64,000 nucleotides of DNA from Streptomyces sp. VRA16 Mangrove soil (GCF_017377775.1 NZ_JAFVLN010000006.1:372001-436000); one strand, 5' to 3'; positions 9,377-20,430 are shown, counted from the stretch's first letter. Numbers and translations are program-made. Notes: generated by a model not told the origin, from the sequence alone.

Positions 9377-9384
9377 GGCGCCGG

Positions 9385-11346
9385 TCAGCGGATCGTGATC
9401 TTGACGGTCGACCCCTTGGGCGCGCTGTCGCCCGCGCCCGGCGACTGACTCTTCACCGTGTCCCCGAAGAGCCCGAGCAACCCCCGGTCCTCATCGACCT
9501 GGAACCCGGCGTCCTCCAGCGTCGATGTGGCGTCGTCGACGCTCATCCCCGTGACATCCGGGACGTCGACCATCACAGGCCCCTTGGAGATCGTCAGCGT
9601 CACCGTGTCCCCTTCGGCGAGCTGCTTCCCCTCCTCGGGCGACTGCTGGGCCACTTTGCCCTTGTCCTCGTCGGAGTTGACCCGCTCCTGCGCGATCTTC
9701 ACCTTCAGCCCGGCGTCCTCCAGGTCGGCCACCGCCTCGTCCTGCGACTCCCCGACGACATCGGGAACGTCGACCGGCGACCCCTTGGAGACGACGAGGG
9801 CGACCGCGGAACCCGAGTGACGCGTCGTGCCCGCGTCCGGATCCGTACTGATCACGGAGCCTCGCGGAATGTCCTCGCTGAACGCTCTGGTGACCATGCC
9901 CGGCACCAGCCCCGCATCCTTGAGCTCACTCCTCGCCTTCGACAGGGCGGTCCCCTTGAGGTCGGGGACCTTCACCGTCTCGGGCCCCCTGGACACCGTC
10001 AGGTTCACCGTGCCGTTGTCCCGGATGCGCGCGCCGGGCTCCGGGTCGCTGCCCATGACCGTCCCGCGCTTGTACACGTCGCTGTACTTCAGGGCGGTGT
10101 GGCCGACTTGCAGCCCCGCCGACTCGATACGGCGCTCGGCCTGGGCCTGGCTCTGTTGCAGGATCGTCGGGACCTTCGTGAACTGGCCGGAGTTGATGTA
10201 CCAGACGCCCGTACCGATCCCGAGGGCCAGCACGACCGCTACGACGATCATGTAGAGGCGGCGCCGCGGAGCCCCGCCACCCCGACGGCGCTCCGGAGAC
10301 TGCGGAGCGACCGGCGGCGGAGGGGTCTCCAGCCGGCTCGTGCGGTGCAGCGGCTCCTCGCTCGCGCCGTACTCCGCGGGCAGCGGCAGCTGCACGGGAG
10401 CGCCCCCGGTGCGCACCGCGCGCGGGATCACACTCGTACGGTCGTCGGCGCCCGCGTGCTCCACCTCGTGGGCCTGCGGCGGCACCGCGTCCAACTGAGC
10501 GTCGGACAGCGCCGCCCTGGCGCCCAGGGCCTGGGCGAGCAGCGCCACCGCGTCGTGCGGGCGGACCTCGGGGTTGCGCGCCGTCGCCGACGCGACCAGC
10601 TCGTCGAGCTCGTAGGGGAGCCCGGGGACCACGGCCGAGGGCGGCGGCACGTCCTCGTTGAGGTGCTTGAAGAGGATCTGCGCGGGGGTGTCGCCCGAGT
10701 GTGGCTTGCCGCCGGTGAGCATCTCGTAGAGGAGGACGCCACAGGCGTAGACGTCCACCGCCGGGGTGGCCGTGCCGTGCTCGATCTGCTCCGGTGCCAG
10801 GTACGACACCGTGCCGAGGATCGTCCCGGTCGTGTTGGTGACCGTGTCCACGGCCCGTACGAGACCGAAGTCCGCCACCTTGACCCGGCCGTCGTCCCCT
10901 ATCAGGACGTTCTCAGGCTTCATGTCGCGGTGCACGAAGCCCGCACGGTGCGCGGCACCGAGCGCGGCGAGCACCGGCTCCAGGATGTCGAGCGCCGCGC
11001 GGGGGCGCAGCGCCCCGCGGTCGCGCAGAACGTCGCGCAGCGTGCAGCCCGCGATGTACTCCATCGCCAGATACACGTACGCGCCCTCGGCACCCTGGTC
11101 GAAGACGCCCACCACGTTGGGGTGCGAGAGCCGGGCCACCGATTTGGCCTCGCGGATGAAGCGCTCGACGAACGAGGCGTCGGCCGCGAGGGAAGGGTGC
11201 ATCACCTTGAGCGCGAGCACGCGGTCGAGGCGGGTGTCCACGGCCCGGTAGACCGTGGCCATCCCGCCGACCGCGATGCGTGCGTCGATGCGGTACCGGC
11301 CGTCGAGCACGTGCCCGAGCAACGGGTCCTGAAGGGTCGTGTCCAC
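9385..11346 (-). CDS. PASTA-domain serine/threonine protein kinase (PknB type)
   Basis: This 653-residue membrane kinase has its catalytic domain at about 17-275: Lys47, the HRDMKPEN loop with Asp141, and DFG at 159-161. A cytoplasmic proline-rich linker leads to a transmembrane helix at about 364-383. Four extracellular PASTA domains (389-653) follow, each opening with a VPD or VPT motif. PASTA kinases sense muropeptides or lipid II and phosphorylate growth and division proteins. The gene is not next to the dcw cluster, which is typical of Streptomyces. Downstream lies the repeat-rich spacer. Confidence 0.95.
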   Translation of the reverse strand: MDTTLQDPLLGHVLDGRYRIDARIAVGGMATVYRAVDTRLDRVLALKVMHPSLAADASFVERFIREAKSVARLSHPNVVGVFDQGAEGAYVYLAMEYIAGCTLRDVLRDRGALRPRAALDILEPVLAALGAAHRAGFVHRDMKPENVLIGDDGRVKVADFGLVRAVDTVTNTTGTILGTVSYLAPEQIEHGTATPAVDVYACGVLLYEMLTGGKPHSGDTPAQILFKHLNEDVPPPSAVVPGLPYELDELVASATARNPEVRPHDAVALLAQALGARAALSDAQLDAVPPQAHEVEHAGADDRTSVIPRAVRTGGAPVQLPLPAEYGASEEPLHRTSRLETPPPPVAPQSPERRRGGGAPRRRLYMIVVAVVLALGIGTGVWYINSGQFTKVPTILQQSQAQAERRIESAGLQVGHTALKYSDVYKRGTVMGSDPEPGARIRDNGTVNLTVSRGPETVKVPDLKGTALSKARSELKDAGLVPGMVTRAFSEDIPRGSVISTDPDAGTTRHSGSAVALVVSKGSPVDVPDVVGESQDEAVADLEDAGLKVKIAQERVNSDEDKGKVAQQSPEEGKQLAEGDTVTLTISKGPVMVDVPDVTGMSVDDATSTLEDAGFQVDEDRGLLGLFGDTVKSQSPGAGDSAPKGSTVKITIR

Positions 11347-11436
11347 GCAGGCGAGTGTACGAGGAGTGACTGACAGGCCGGTCCTGTGCGGCAGGACCGG
11401 ACCCGTACTGCAGCAGAGCTGTGACCGGGCGTGCGA

Positions 11437-12435
<999 letters not shown>

Positions 12436-12439
<4 letters not shown>

Positions 12440-13647
12440 GCGGGCTGCTCCACGGATGCCAGGGCGCCGAAGCGCCTGGGGCTGAACGGGCGGGCTTCTT
12501 CCGGGAGTTCACCGGTGGCCAGGACGTGCGCCATGGCGTCGCCGGTGACGGGCGTGAGCAGGACGCCGTTGCGGTAGTGCCCGGTGGCCAGGTGCAGGCC
12601 CGGCAGCGTGGTCGGGCCCAGGAGCGGCGCGTTGTCGGGGGAGCCGGGCCGCAGCCCCGCGCGGGTCTCCGTCAGCGGCAGCTCCGTGATGCCGGGCACC
12701 AGCTCGTGGGCGTCGCGCAGCAGCTCGTACACGCCCCCCGCGGTGACCGTGGTGTCCCAGCCCAGCTCCTCGCTGGTGGCGCCGACCACGAGCTCGCCGT
12801 TGACGCGCGGCACCAGGTAGAGGTTGCCGCCGCGCACGACCGCGCGCACGGTGCGGCTCAGGAACGGCGCGTACCGCTTGGGCACCGTCAGGCGCAGCAC
12901 CTGCCCCTTGACCGGGCGGACCGGCGGCAGCACCTCGTCCGGGACGCCCGCGAGCTGCCCGCTGCGGCTGCCCGCGGCCAGCACGACCTGCCCGGCGTCG
13001 AGCTCCGTGCCGCCCCCGGAGCCGAAAGCCTGCGAGTTACCCCCTGCGAGGGTGACGCCGCGCGCCCGGTCCCGTATGACACGGAGCCGCTCGGCCCACG
13101 TCCGGTGGAAGATCACGCCCGCACGCTCACAGGCCGTCACGAGGGCGCTCGCGAGCCTTCTCGGGTCGATCTGGTGGTCGCCGTCGACCCGCAGGCCCCC
13201 GCGCACGCCCGGCGCGAGCATCGGCTCCAGACGCCGGCAGTCCCGGCCCGACAGCCACTCGGACTGGAGCCCCGACTTCGTTTGCAGCGCGTGCAGTTCC
13301 CGTAGATGAGCCCGGTCGTCCGCGTCGAGCGCGACGGCGAGCGTGCCGCACGCGCGGTAGCCGAGATCCTGGCCCGCGGCCTCGGACAGCTCGGCGACGA
13401 AATCGGGGTAGCGCCGCGCGGACGCGACGTTCAGGGCGAGCAACGTCTGCTCGCCGTAGTGCAGTTCGGTGACCGCGGCCAGCATTCCGGCCGCGACCTG
13501 GGCGGCCCCGCCGCCCGGATCGGGGTCCACCACCGCGACGGACAGACCGCGCTGCGCGGCCCGCCACGCGGTGACCAGACCGATGATGCCGCCTCCGACG
13601 ACGATCGCGTCGGTGCTGCTGGGTGGATCGGATGGCGTACGCGACAT
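12436..13647 (-). CDS. thiO: Glycine oxidase ThiO
   Basis: This 403-residue FAD-dependent amine oxidase of the DAO fold supplies dehydroglycine for thiazole synthesis in aerobes. The N-terminal dinucleotide motif IVVGGGIIGLVTAW is at about 13-26. The C-terminal GLRPGSPDNAPLLG and TGHYRNGVLLTP motifs are typical of ThiO. The ATG at 13647 follows GGGAGGG in the expression platform of a TPP riboswitch. It heads thiO-thiS-thiG. Confidence 0.94.
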
Positions 13648-13658
13648 GGGTGTCAAGG

Positions 13659-13754
13659 CCCTCCCTTCGCCGGCATGACCCGGATCAGGTTCGTACGGTC
13701 GGAGGCCGCTCCAGCCTCCCTCTCAGCCCGCTGCGTACGGGCTCCCGCGAGTGC
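13659..13754 (-). promoter_or_regulatory. TPP riboswitch (thi element)
   Basis: Read on the minus strand, the segment has the conserved thi-box cores GGGCTGAGAGGG, CCGACCGTACGAACCTGATC and CGGGTCATGCCGGCGAAGGGAG in the correct order. The thiO ribosome site GGGAGGG abuts the 3' end. Ligand binding would therefore most simply block translation; no U-tract terminator is visible. The ligand is thiamine pyrophosphate. Confidence 0.93.
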
Positions 13755-13810
13755 TTTACGTTGGCCACCCTAGCTCTTCGCCTCCAGCCCCAGTAAGGGA
13801 GCCTTCCCCC

Positions 13811-14158
13811 GTGGCCCGATCGCTCGACGGTCTCCTCCTCGCCCCTGTCGCCGACCAGGCCCCCGGCCAGGTGGGGACGCGGACCCGCTTCGCCTACCAC
13901 GAGAAGGACGGCCGGATCTGGGCCGACTACGAAGGCGGCGACGTCGTCCAGGGGCACCTGGTGGGCACGCGCGCGGGTGACCGGCTCGACTTCCGCTACG
14001 TCCAGCTGAAGACCGACGGCACCACGTCGTCGGGCCACTGCGTGTCCGTCGTGTCCGAGCTGCCGGACGGCCGGGTGCGGCTCGACGAGACCTGGCAATG
14101 GGAGTCGCAGGACGGCAGCGGCACCAGCGTCGTCGAGGAGCTCCCCGACGGGAGTTGA
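13811..14158 (+). CDS. Conserved small actinobacterial protein, unknown function
   Basis: This 115-residue protein is rich in predicted beta strands: alternating hydrophobic stretches such as RTRFAYHEKDGRIWADYEGGDV and DRLDFRYVQL. It has no signal or membrane segment. The GTG start (VARSLDGLL) follows AAGGGAG. From memory, homologues are often labelled N-acetylglutamate synthase in databases. Nothing in this sequence shows a GNAT fold, and I do not support that name. A small beta-barrel binding protein is possible. It is divergent from the thiO riboswitch. Confidence 0.75.
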   Translation: MARSLDGLLLAPVADQAPGQVGTRTRFAYHEKDGRIWADYEGGDVVQGHLVGTRAGDRLDFRYVQLKTDGTTSSGHCVSVVSELPDGRVRLDETWQWESQDGSGTSVVEELPDGS

Positions 14159-14250
14159 TCACTAAACCGGTGACACGTGTGCAGGACGTCACGGCGCGGG
14201 AGTGGCCCGCGCCGCTGACTGACACAAGATCAGGTGCCTAAGGTGACCCC

Positions 14251-15516
14251 GTGAGCGAGCAGCAGAGGACGAACGCGGTCATTGTCGGCGCCGGCATGGC
14301 AGGCGTGCAGACGGCGGTGGCGCTGCGCGAACAGGGCTTCACCGGCACGGTCACACTGATCGGTGCCGAGCCCCATCAGCCGTACGACCGGCCGCCGCTG
14401 TCCAAAGCGGTGCTGCTGGGCAAGGCGGAGGGCTCCGCCTTCGACGTCGACTTCGAGGCGCTCGGCGTCACCCTGGAACTGGGCCGCGAGGTCACCGGGC
14501 TGCGCCCGGACGACCACGAGCTGGACACGGCCGAGGGGCCGGTCCCGTACGACGTGCTGGTCGTCGCCACCGGTGCCGAACCGGTTCGGCTGCCGGGTAC
14601 GGAAGGGCCGTGCGGTGTGCGCGAAGCGCAGTCGGTTGAGGGCGGTGGTGGGAGACGGGCGGGCGTCCCCGGGGTCCACCTGCTGCGCACCCTCGACGAC
14701 GCCGAGCGGCTGCGGCCCGTCCTCGCCGAGCAGCACGACGTGGTCGTCGTGGGCGCGGGCTGGATCGGCGCCGAGTTCGCCACCGCCGCGCGCGAGGCCG
14801 GCTGCAAGGTCACCGTCGTGGAGGCCGCCGAGCGTCCGCTGGCCGGAGCGCTGCCCGCCGAGATCGCCGCCCCCATGGCCGCCTGGTACGCCGACGCGGG
14901 CGCCCAACTGCGCACCCGCGCGCGCGTGGAGCGCATCGAGCCGGGCGTCGTGGTCCTCGACGACGGCACGCGGCTGCCCGCGGGGGCCGTCGTGGTCGGC
15001 ATCGGCGCCCGCCCCGCTACCCGCTGGCTGGCCGGCTCCGGCATCGAACTCGGCGTCCACCGTGAGGTGCTGGCCGACGAGAGGCTCCGTACGTCCGTGC
15101 CCGACGTGTACGCGGTCGGGGACTGCTCGTCGTTCCCCTCGGCCCGCTACGGCGAGCGCCTGATGGTCCACCACTGGGACAACGCCCTGCAGGGGCCGCG
15201 CACGGTCGCGGCGAACATCATCGGCGAGACCCCCGCCGTGTACGACCCGGTGCCCTACTTCTGGTCCGAGCAGTTCGGCCGCTTCGTGCAGTACGCGGGC
15301 CACCACCAAAGCGCCGACACGGCCGTGTGGCGTGGCGACCCGGCGGGCGCGGCCTGGTCGGTGTGCTGGCTGCGCGAGGGCGCCCTGGTGGCCGTCCTGG
15401 CGGTCGGCAAGCCCCGGGACCTCGCCCAGGGACGCAAGCTCATCGAGGCCGGGACCGTGCTGAACCCGGAGCAACTGGCCGATCCCGCCCGCCCGTTGAA
15501 GTCCGCTGTGGCGTGA
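14251..15516 (+). CDS. Ferredoxin reductase-like FAD/NAD(P) oxidoreductase
   Basis: This 421-residue flavoprotein has an FAD motif IVGAGMAGVQTA at 11-22. An NAD(P) motif VVVGAGWIGAEFATAAREAG follows at about 165-185, and VYAVGDCSSF binds FAD. The layout matches class I ferredoxin reductases serving P450 or Rieske systems. No ferredoxin or P450 gene is adjacent. A low-complexity insert, CGVREAQSVEGGGGRRAG at 121-138, interrupts the usual PGTEG-x-PGVHLLRT run. Its DNA resembles an interspersed repeat. The GTG start follows AAGGTGA. Confidence 0.88.
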   Translation: MSEQQRTNAVIVGAGMAGVQTAVALREQGFTGTVTLIGAEPHQPYDRPPLSKAVLLGKAEGSAFDVDFEALGVTLELGREVTGLRPDDHELDTAEGPVPYDVLVVATGAEPVRLPGTEGPCGVREAQSVEGGGGRRAGVPGVHLLRTLDDAERLRPVLAEQHDVVVVGAGWIGAEFATAAREAGCKVTVVEAAERPLAGALPAEIAAPMAAWYADAGAQLRTRARVERIEPGVVVLDDGTRLPAGAVVVGIGARPATRWLAGSGIELGVHREVLADERLRTSVPDVYAVGDCSSFPSARYGERLMVHHWDNALQGPRTVAANIIGETPAVYDPVPYFWSEQFGRFVQYAGHHQSADTAVWRGDPAGAAWSVCWLREGALVAVLAVGKPRDLAQGRKLIEAGTVLNPEQLADPARPLKSAVA

Positions 15517-15557
15517 TCCCGGTCCGGATTGCGGACGACCTCTTGTCGGGCGCGGGC

Positions 15558-15602
15558 TGACGGATGCAGGGTGCAGCGTTCGCTGCACCCCTCAATCCGT
15601 CA
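15558..15602. terminator. Terminator-like hairpin before the PNGase-like gene
   Basis: GGGTGCAGCG-TT-CGCTGCACCC (15569-15590) is a perfect inner stem. TGACGGAT (15558-15565) and ATCCGTCA (15595-15602) form an outer 8-bp stem. No U-tract follows. It probably ends the flavoprotein transcript, and it also lies just before the ribosome site of the next gene. Confidence 0.6.
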
Positions 15603-15621
15603 CCGGACCCGGAGGACATCC

Positions 15622-17319
15622 GTGCACTCCCGCAGACTCGGCACCGCCCTGTGCGGTGCCGCGGCACTTGTAGGCGGCCTCTTCGCGGCCGCCCCCACCG
15701 CCCAGGCCACCGACACGTCGAACCCCGCGGTCTCGTACCAGGACCCGGTCAGCGCCGTCCCCGACGTCACGCGCCCCGACACCAGGTCCTGCACCACCAC
15801 GATCGAGCACGACTTCGGCAACACCCTGGGCCGGCCCCCGTACGCCACCACGCTCGCCCCGCCCGCCGACTGCGCGGGCCCCTGGAACAAGGTCGTCCTC
15901 GACTGGTCGGGCAGCGTCAAGGGACGCCAGTACGACCGTCTCGCGGGCGTCTTCCTGGGCGGCGCCGAGATCTTCCGTACGTCCACTCCCGAGCCCGACG
16001 ACGACGGCATCAAGTGGTCCGTCTCCAAGGACGTCACGGAGTTCGCCCCGCTCCTGAAGGACCCGCACAAGCTCCAGATCGAGCTGGGCAACGTTGTCAA
16101 CGACACGTACACCGGCACCTACAGGATGAAGCTTCAGGTCACGTACTACATGGCCGACAAGAAGCACCCCGCCGCCTCCACCGCCGACCGCGTGGTGCCC
16201 CTCGGCAGCGACAGCACCGACAGCGCCCCCTGGCTGAACGTCGACAAGGGCGGCACCGCCACGCGCGAGGTGACCCTGCCGCGCAACATCACCAAGGCGC
16301 GTCTGGAGGTGTACGCGCGCGGTGGCGGCTGCGACGAGCAGTGGTTCGACGCCGTGCCCAGCGACCTCGCCGCCACCGCGCCCGACTACCTGTGCGGCGG
16401 CGGCCCCTACCGAGAGGTTCAGGTCTCCGTCGACGGCACCCCGGCCGGTCTCGCGCAGCCGTACCCCGTCGTCTACTCCGGCGGCATCGTGCCCACCCTG
16501 TGGCGGCCCGTCGCGGCGATCGACCAGTTCAGGACCGAGGCGTACGACGTCGACCTGACGCCGTTCGCGGGCCTGCTGTCCGACGGGCAGCCGCACAAGG
16601 TGAGCATCACGCCCTACGGTGCCGACGACGGCTGGATCGTGGACGGTTCGCTCTTCCTGGACACCGACGCGCACGCCGCGCGGACCACCGGCAAGGTCAC
16701 CACGAACACCCTCGGCCTCGCCCCTGACGTCAGCACACGGCAGACCGCACGCACGGACGGCGGCACCGACGTCTTTGTGAGAACCGGCCGCTCCTGGAAG
16801 ATCTCCGGCTACGTGAACACCTCGCACGGCCGCGTCACGACGACCGTCGAGCAGGACTTCGCCTACAGCAGCACCGGCACCGTCTCCAGGACCGGCCAGG
16901 ACCAGATCGTCCACCAGCGCGACCACGGGGCCACCGTCGTCACCACGCGCGCGGACGGCCGCGAGAGTGCACAGCGGCACGCCTGGTCGTACCCGATCGA
17001 CGTGGACATGAGCATCCCGCTCTACGGCGACTACAACAACTACGAGCTCAGCGCCGCCGTCACCCAGGGCCGTCAGCTCCGGGACAGCCACCGCACCGGA
17101 TCCGGCCGCTGGCACCTGGACGCCTTCACCGACGACTCCCTGGACGCCACCGGCGACCTCGCCCGCAAGGACGGCGCCGTGCAGCACGCCGACGGCACCT
17201 CGCACGAGACGTACCGCGGCACCACCGACGACGGCGCCTGCTACGCCCGCGACATCACCACGGCCCACGGCTGGGTGACCGCGGACCAGCAGTCGTCCTG
17301 CCGTCTGCCGCGCCACTGA
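15622..17319 (+). CDS. Secreted peptide-N-glycosidase A-like amidase
   Basis: This 565-residue protein has a Sec signal peptide (positive n-region, hydrophobic core about 6-22, likely cleavage after AQA near 29). The mature part resembles the PNGase A family of peptide-N4-(N-acetylglucosaminyl)asparagine amidases: TTTIEHDFGN at the start, VVLDWSGSVKGRQYDRLAGVFLGG, and later LEVYARGGGCDEQWF and WRPVAAIDQF. Such enzymes remove N-glycans from glycoproteins. The GTG has GGAGGA 5 bases upstream. The family is recognised from memory, and the catalytic residues are not assigned here. Confidence 0.8.
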   Translation: MHSRRLGTALCGAAALVGGLFAAAPTAQATDTSNPAVSYQDPVSAVPDVTRPDTRSCTTTIEHDFGNTLGRPPYATTLAPPADCAGPWNKVVLDWSGSVKGRQYDRLAGVFLGGAEIFRTSTPEPDDDGIKWSVSKDVTEFAPLLKDPHKLQIELGNVVNDTYTGTYRMKLQVTYYMADKKHPAASTADRVVPLGSDSTDSAPWLNVDKGGTATREVTLPRNITKARLEVYARGGGCDEQWFDAVPSDLAATAPDYLCGGGPYREVQVSVDGTPAGLAQPYPVVYSGGIVPTLWRPVAAIDQFRTEAYDVDLTPFAGLLSDGQPHKVSITPYGADDGWIVDGSLFLDTDAHAARTTGKVTTNTLGLAPDVSTRQTARTDGGTDVFVRTGRSWKISGYVNTSHGRVTTTVEQDFAYSSTGTVSRTGQDQIVHQRDHGATVVTTRADGRESAQRHAWSYPIDVDMSIPLYGDYNNYELSAAVTQGRQLRDSHRTGSGRWHLDAFTDDSLDATGDLARKDGAVQHADGTSHETYRGTTDDGACYARDITTAHGWVTADQQSSCRLPRH

Positions 17320-17378
17320 AACACCTGGTCAGACGGCCCCGGCTTCCGACTGTCAGTCCGGGATGGCACGCTTGTCCC

Positions 17379-17744
17379 GTGACCGAGATTGACGCAAAGA
17401 TCGATGCTCTCGTCCCCGAGTGGCTCAACCTCCCGGACATCGCCGAGAAGATGGACGTCGAGGTGACCCGTGTGCGGCAGCTGGTGAAGGAAGGCCAGCT
17501 GATCGCCGTACGTCGTGGTGAGAACCGGGCGCTGCACGTGCCCGCCCTCTTCATCGACGGCGACAAGATCGTCAAGGGGCTCGTCGGCCTCCTGACGGTG
17601 CTGAGGGACGACGGCTTCAGCGACGAAGAGATGCTGGAGTGGCTCTTCACCTCCGACCCGACCCTGCCGGGCACGCCCGCGCAGGCCCTGAGCGAGAATC
17701 GCGGCACGGAGGTGAAGCGCCGCGCCCAGGCGCTCGCCGTCTGA
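17379..17744 (+). CDS. Rv2175c-family DNA-binding protein
   Basis: This 121-residue protein has an N-terminal winged helix-turn-helix ([20 protein letters not shown]), then a conserved C-terminal region with [16 protein letters not shown]. It matches the Rv2175c family, whose mycobacterial member is a substrate of a PASTA-type kinase. The GTG start opens close to the predicted mRNA start. A strong hairpin follows 14 bases after the stop. Target genes are unknown. Confidence 0.88.
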   Translation: MTEIDAKIDALVPEWLNLPDIAEKMDVEVTRVRQLVKEGQLIAVRRGENRALHVPALFIDGDKIVKGLVGLLTVLRDDGFSDEEMLEWLFTSDPTLPGTPAQALSENRGTEVKRRAQALAV

Positions 17745-17758
17745 CCTGACAACCGTCC

Positions 17759-17797
17759 GGCGTGCGCACCCCCCCCAGCGTGTGGGGTGCGCACGCC
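17759..17797. terminator. Strong hairpin between the Rv2175c-like gene and thiE
   Basis: GGCGTGCGCACCCC (17759-17772) and GGGGTGCGCACGCC (17784-17797) form a perfect 14-bp stem with an 11-base loop. No U-tract is present. It sits 23 bases before the thiE start, so it may end upstream transcripts or structure the thiE leader. Confidence 0.75.
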
Positions 17798-17820
17798 ACC
17801 GACACCACCGGGGGACTCCT

Positions 17821-18480
17821 GTGGCCGATCACCTGGCCGATCCGAAGCGCGCCCTGCTCGCCGACGCACGCGTGTACCTGTGCACCGACGCCCGCAAGCG
17901 CCAAGGGGACCTGCCGGAGTTCCTCGACACCGTGCTCGCGAACGGCGTGGACATCGTCCAGCTGCGCGACAAGGGCATGGAGGCCGGCGAGGAGCTGGAG
18001 CACCTCGCCGTGTTCGCCGAGGCGGCCGCCCGCCACGGCAAGCTGTTCGCGGTCAACGACCGGGCGGACGTCGCCCACGCGACCGGCTCGGACGTGCTGC
18101 ACCTGGGCCAGGGCGACCTGCCGGTCCCCGCCGCCCGCGCCATCCTCGGCGAGGACGTCCTGATGGGCCGCTCCACGCACGCGGAGGCCGAGGCCGAGGC
18201 CGCCGCCGTCCAGGAGGGCGTCGACTACTTCTGCACCGGGCCCTGCTGGCCGACCCCCACCAAGCCGGGCCGGTACGCCCCGGGTCTGGACCTCGTGCGC
18301 CACACCGCCGCGCTCGGCACCGACCGCCCCTGGTTCGCCATCGGCGGCATCGACCTGGCGAACCTGGACGAGGTGATCGAGGCCGGCGCCCGTCGCGTCG
18401 TGGTCGTCCGGGCGATCACCGAGGCCGACGATCCCGGCGCCGCGGCGGCCGAGTTCGCCAAGCGTCTGCGCTCGCTCTGA
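17821..18480 (+). CDS. thiE: Thiamine-phosphate synthase ThiE
   Basis: This 219-residue TIM-barrel enzyme joins hydroxymethylpyrimidine diphosphate and thiazole phosphate to thiamine phosphate. Conserved segments are [35 protein letters not shown] and FAIGGI. The GTG (VADHLADP) is chosen because GGGGGAC lies upstream and the frame before it overlaps the hairpin. It is separate from thiO-thiS-thiG, and no TPP element is seen before it. Confidence 0.95.
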   Translation: MADHLADPKRALLADARVYLCTDARKRQGDLPEFLDTVLANGVDIVQLRDKGMEAGEELEHLAVFAEAAARHGKLFAVNDRADVAHATGSDVLHLGQGDLPVPAARAILGEDVLMGRSTHAEAEAEAAAVQEGVDYFCTGPCWPTPTKPGRYAPGLDLVRHTAALGTDRPWFAIGGIDLANLDEVIEAGARRVVVVRAITEADDPGAAAAEFAKRLRSL

Positions 18481-18557
18481 CCCTGTCCGCACCACCTGTC
18501 GAGTACCGCTGTCCGCAGGGTGGACGGGGATTAGGGTCAACCGGATTCCCTCAGTAA

Positions 18558-19487
<930 letters not shown>

Positions 19488-19532
19488 TGGGCCGTACCCG
19501 CCGGGGGCTGCGGCCGTACGAGAGGGGCGTAC

Positions 19533-20402
19533 ATGGGCTGGGCGGTCCTCTATATCGCGTTCGGACTGGTGGCGCTGTGGCTCCTCGGTGAGGTGCTGCT
19601 GCAGTACAAGGCACGGCTGCGCTGGCGGCTGCTCGCCTTCGTGGGCTTTCTCGGCGTGGTGCTCGGCGTCCTGATGCCTTCGGTGTACGTCATCGGGGCC
19701 GGCGCGATCGCGTTCGCCATCGGGCAGACGTACGTCACGCTGTCGTTCCGCCGCGGTTTCGCGGCGGGCTGGGCGCTCAAGGGCGGCCCCGGTGCCGACG
19801 AGGCCCCGACGAGCAAGCGCCGCCGCAGGGAAACGGTCCGGCAGGACCCCACGCTCGAGGTCTCGGACCTGGAGTACCAGCAGGCCCCCGCCGCCGCCCC
19901 GGACGACTACCCGCCGATGCCGCAGAGCGCCGCCGAGTCGACCGCCGTGTACGCCCCGGAGCCGATGCCCGAGGACACCGGCCAGTACGGCGTCTACAGC
20001 GACGCGGCGTACGCCCAGGCCCAGCAGGGCTCCGAAGGCGGCTACGGCTACGACACCGGGTCCTACGGCTACGACCAGAACGCCGCGTACGGGTACGACG
20101 CCGGGCAGCAGCCCTACGCGGCCCCCTACTCCGACCCGTACATCGGCGCGCAGACGTATCCGGCGCAGCCCCAGTACGGCGACCCGTACGCCACCGGGCA
20201 GCAGCAGTACTCCGACCCGTACGCGACGGCCGCCGGGTACGGATCGGACACCCCGCCCGGCGGGGTCTGGGTGCCGCAGCAGCGCAACGGGGACGAGTAC
20301 GGCGGCGAACTGCCGCCCGAGCAGCCCTATCCCGCGTACCCGCAGCACGATCCGAACACCGGGTACGACACGGGCTACCAGCAGGAGCAGTACCGCTACT
20401 GA
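19533..20402 (+). CDS. Small membrane protein with long Tyr/Gln/Pro/Asp-rich disordered tail
   Basis: This 289-residue protein has two or three N-terminal membrane helices within residues 1-75 (starting MGWAVLYIAFGLVALWLLGE) and a basic patch KRRRR near 94-98. A tail of nearly 190 residues, very rich in Tyr, Gln, Ala, Pro, Gly and Asp, follows. It contains YGYD, SDPY and GDPYATGQQQY repeats and ends in QYRY. The tail is predicted disordered and resembles low-complexity, phase-separating segments. I know of no function. A cytoplasmic scaffold or a tyrosine-phosphorylation substrate is conceivable but unproven. Confidence 0.82.
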   Translation: MGWAVLYIAFGLVALWLLGEVLLQYKARLRWRLLAFVGFLGVVLGVLMPSVYVIGAGAIAFAIGQTYVTLSFRRGFAAGWALKGGPGADEAPTSKRRRRETVRQDPTLEVSDLEYQQAPAAAPDDYPPMPQSAAESTAVYAPEPMPEDTGQYGVYSDAAYAQAQQGSEGGYGYDTGSYGYDQNAAYGYDAGQQPYAAPYSDPYIGAQTYPAQPQYGDPYATGQQQYSDPYATAAGYGSDTPPGGVWVPQQRNGDEYGGELPPEQPYPAYPQHDPNTGYDTGYQQEQYRY

Positions 20403-20430
20403 GCCGCCGGAAGGCTCCGGCCGCCGCGGC

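Larger units (their letters stand above)
8900..9384. other. Repeat-filled 485-bp spacer between nfo and the PASTA kinase gene
   Basis: I see no credible gene here. The spacer carries two near-identical 53-bp direct repeats and a 45-bp tandem array, listed separately. Open frames exist on both strands only because of the high GC content. It lies before the nfo start and after the kinase stop, both on the minus strand, so it should contain the nfo promoter. I could not place that promoter. Confidence 0.8.

Noticed and set aside
13811-14158. N-acetylglutamate synthase label for the small protein
   Set aside because: No acetyl-CoA loop or GNAT pattern is present. The label seems to come from database propagation.
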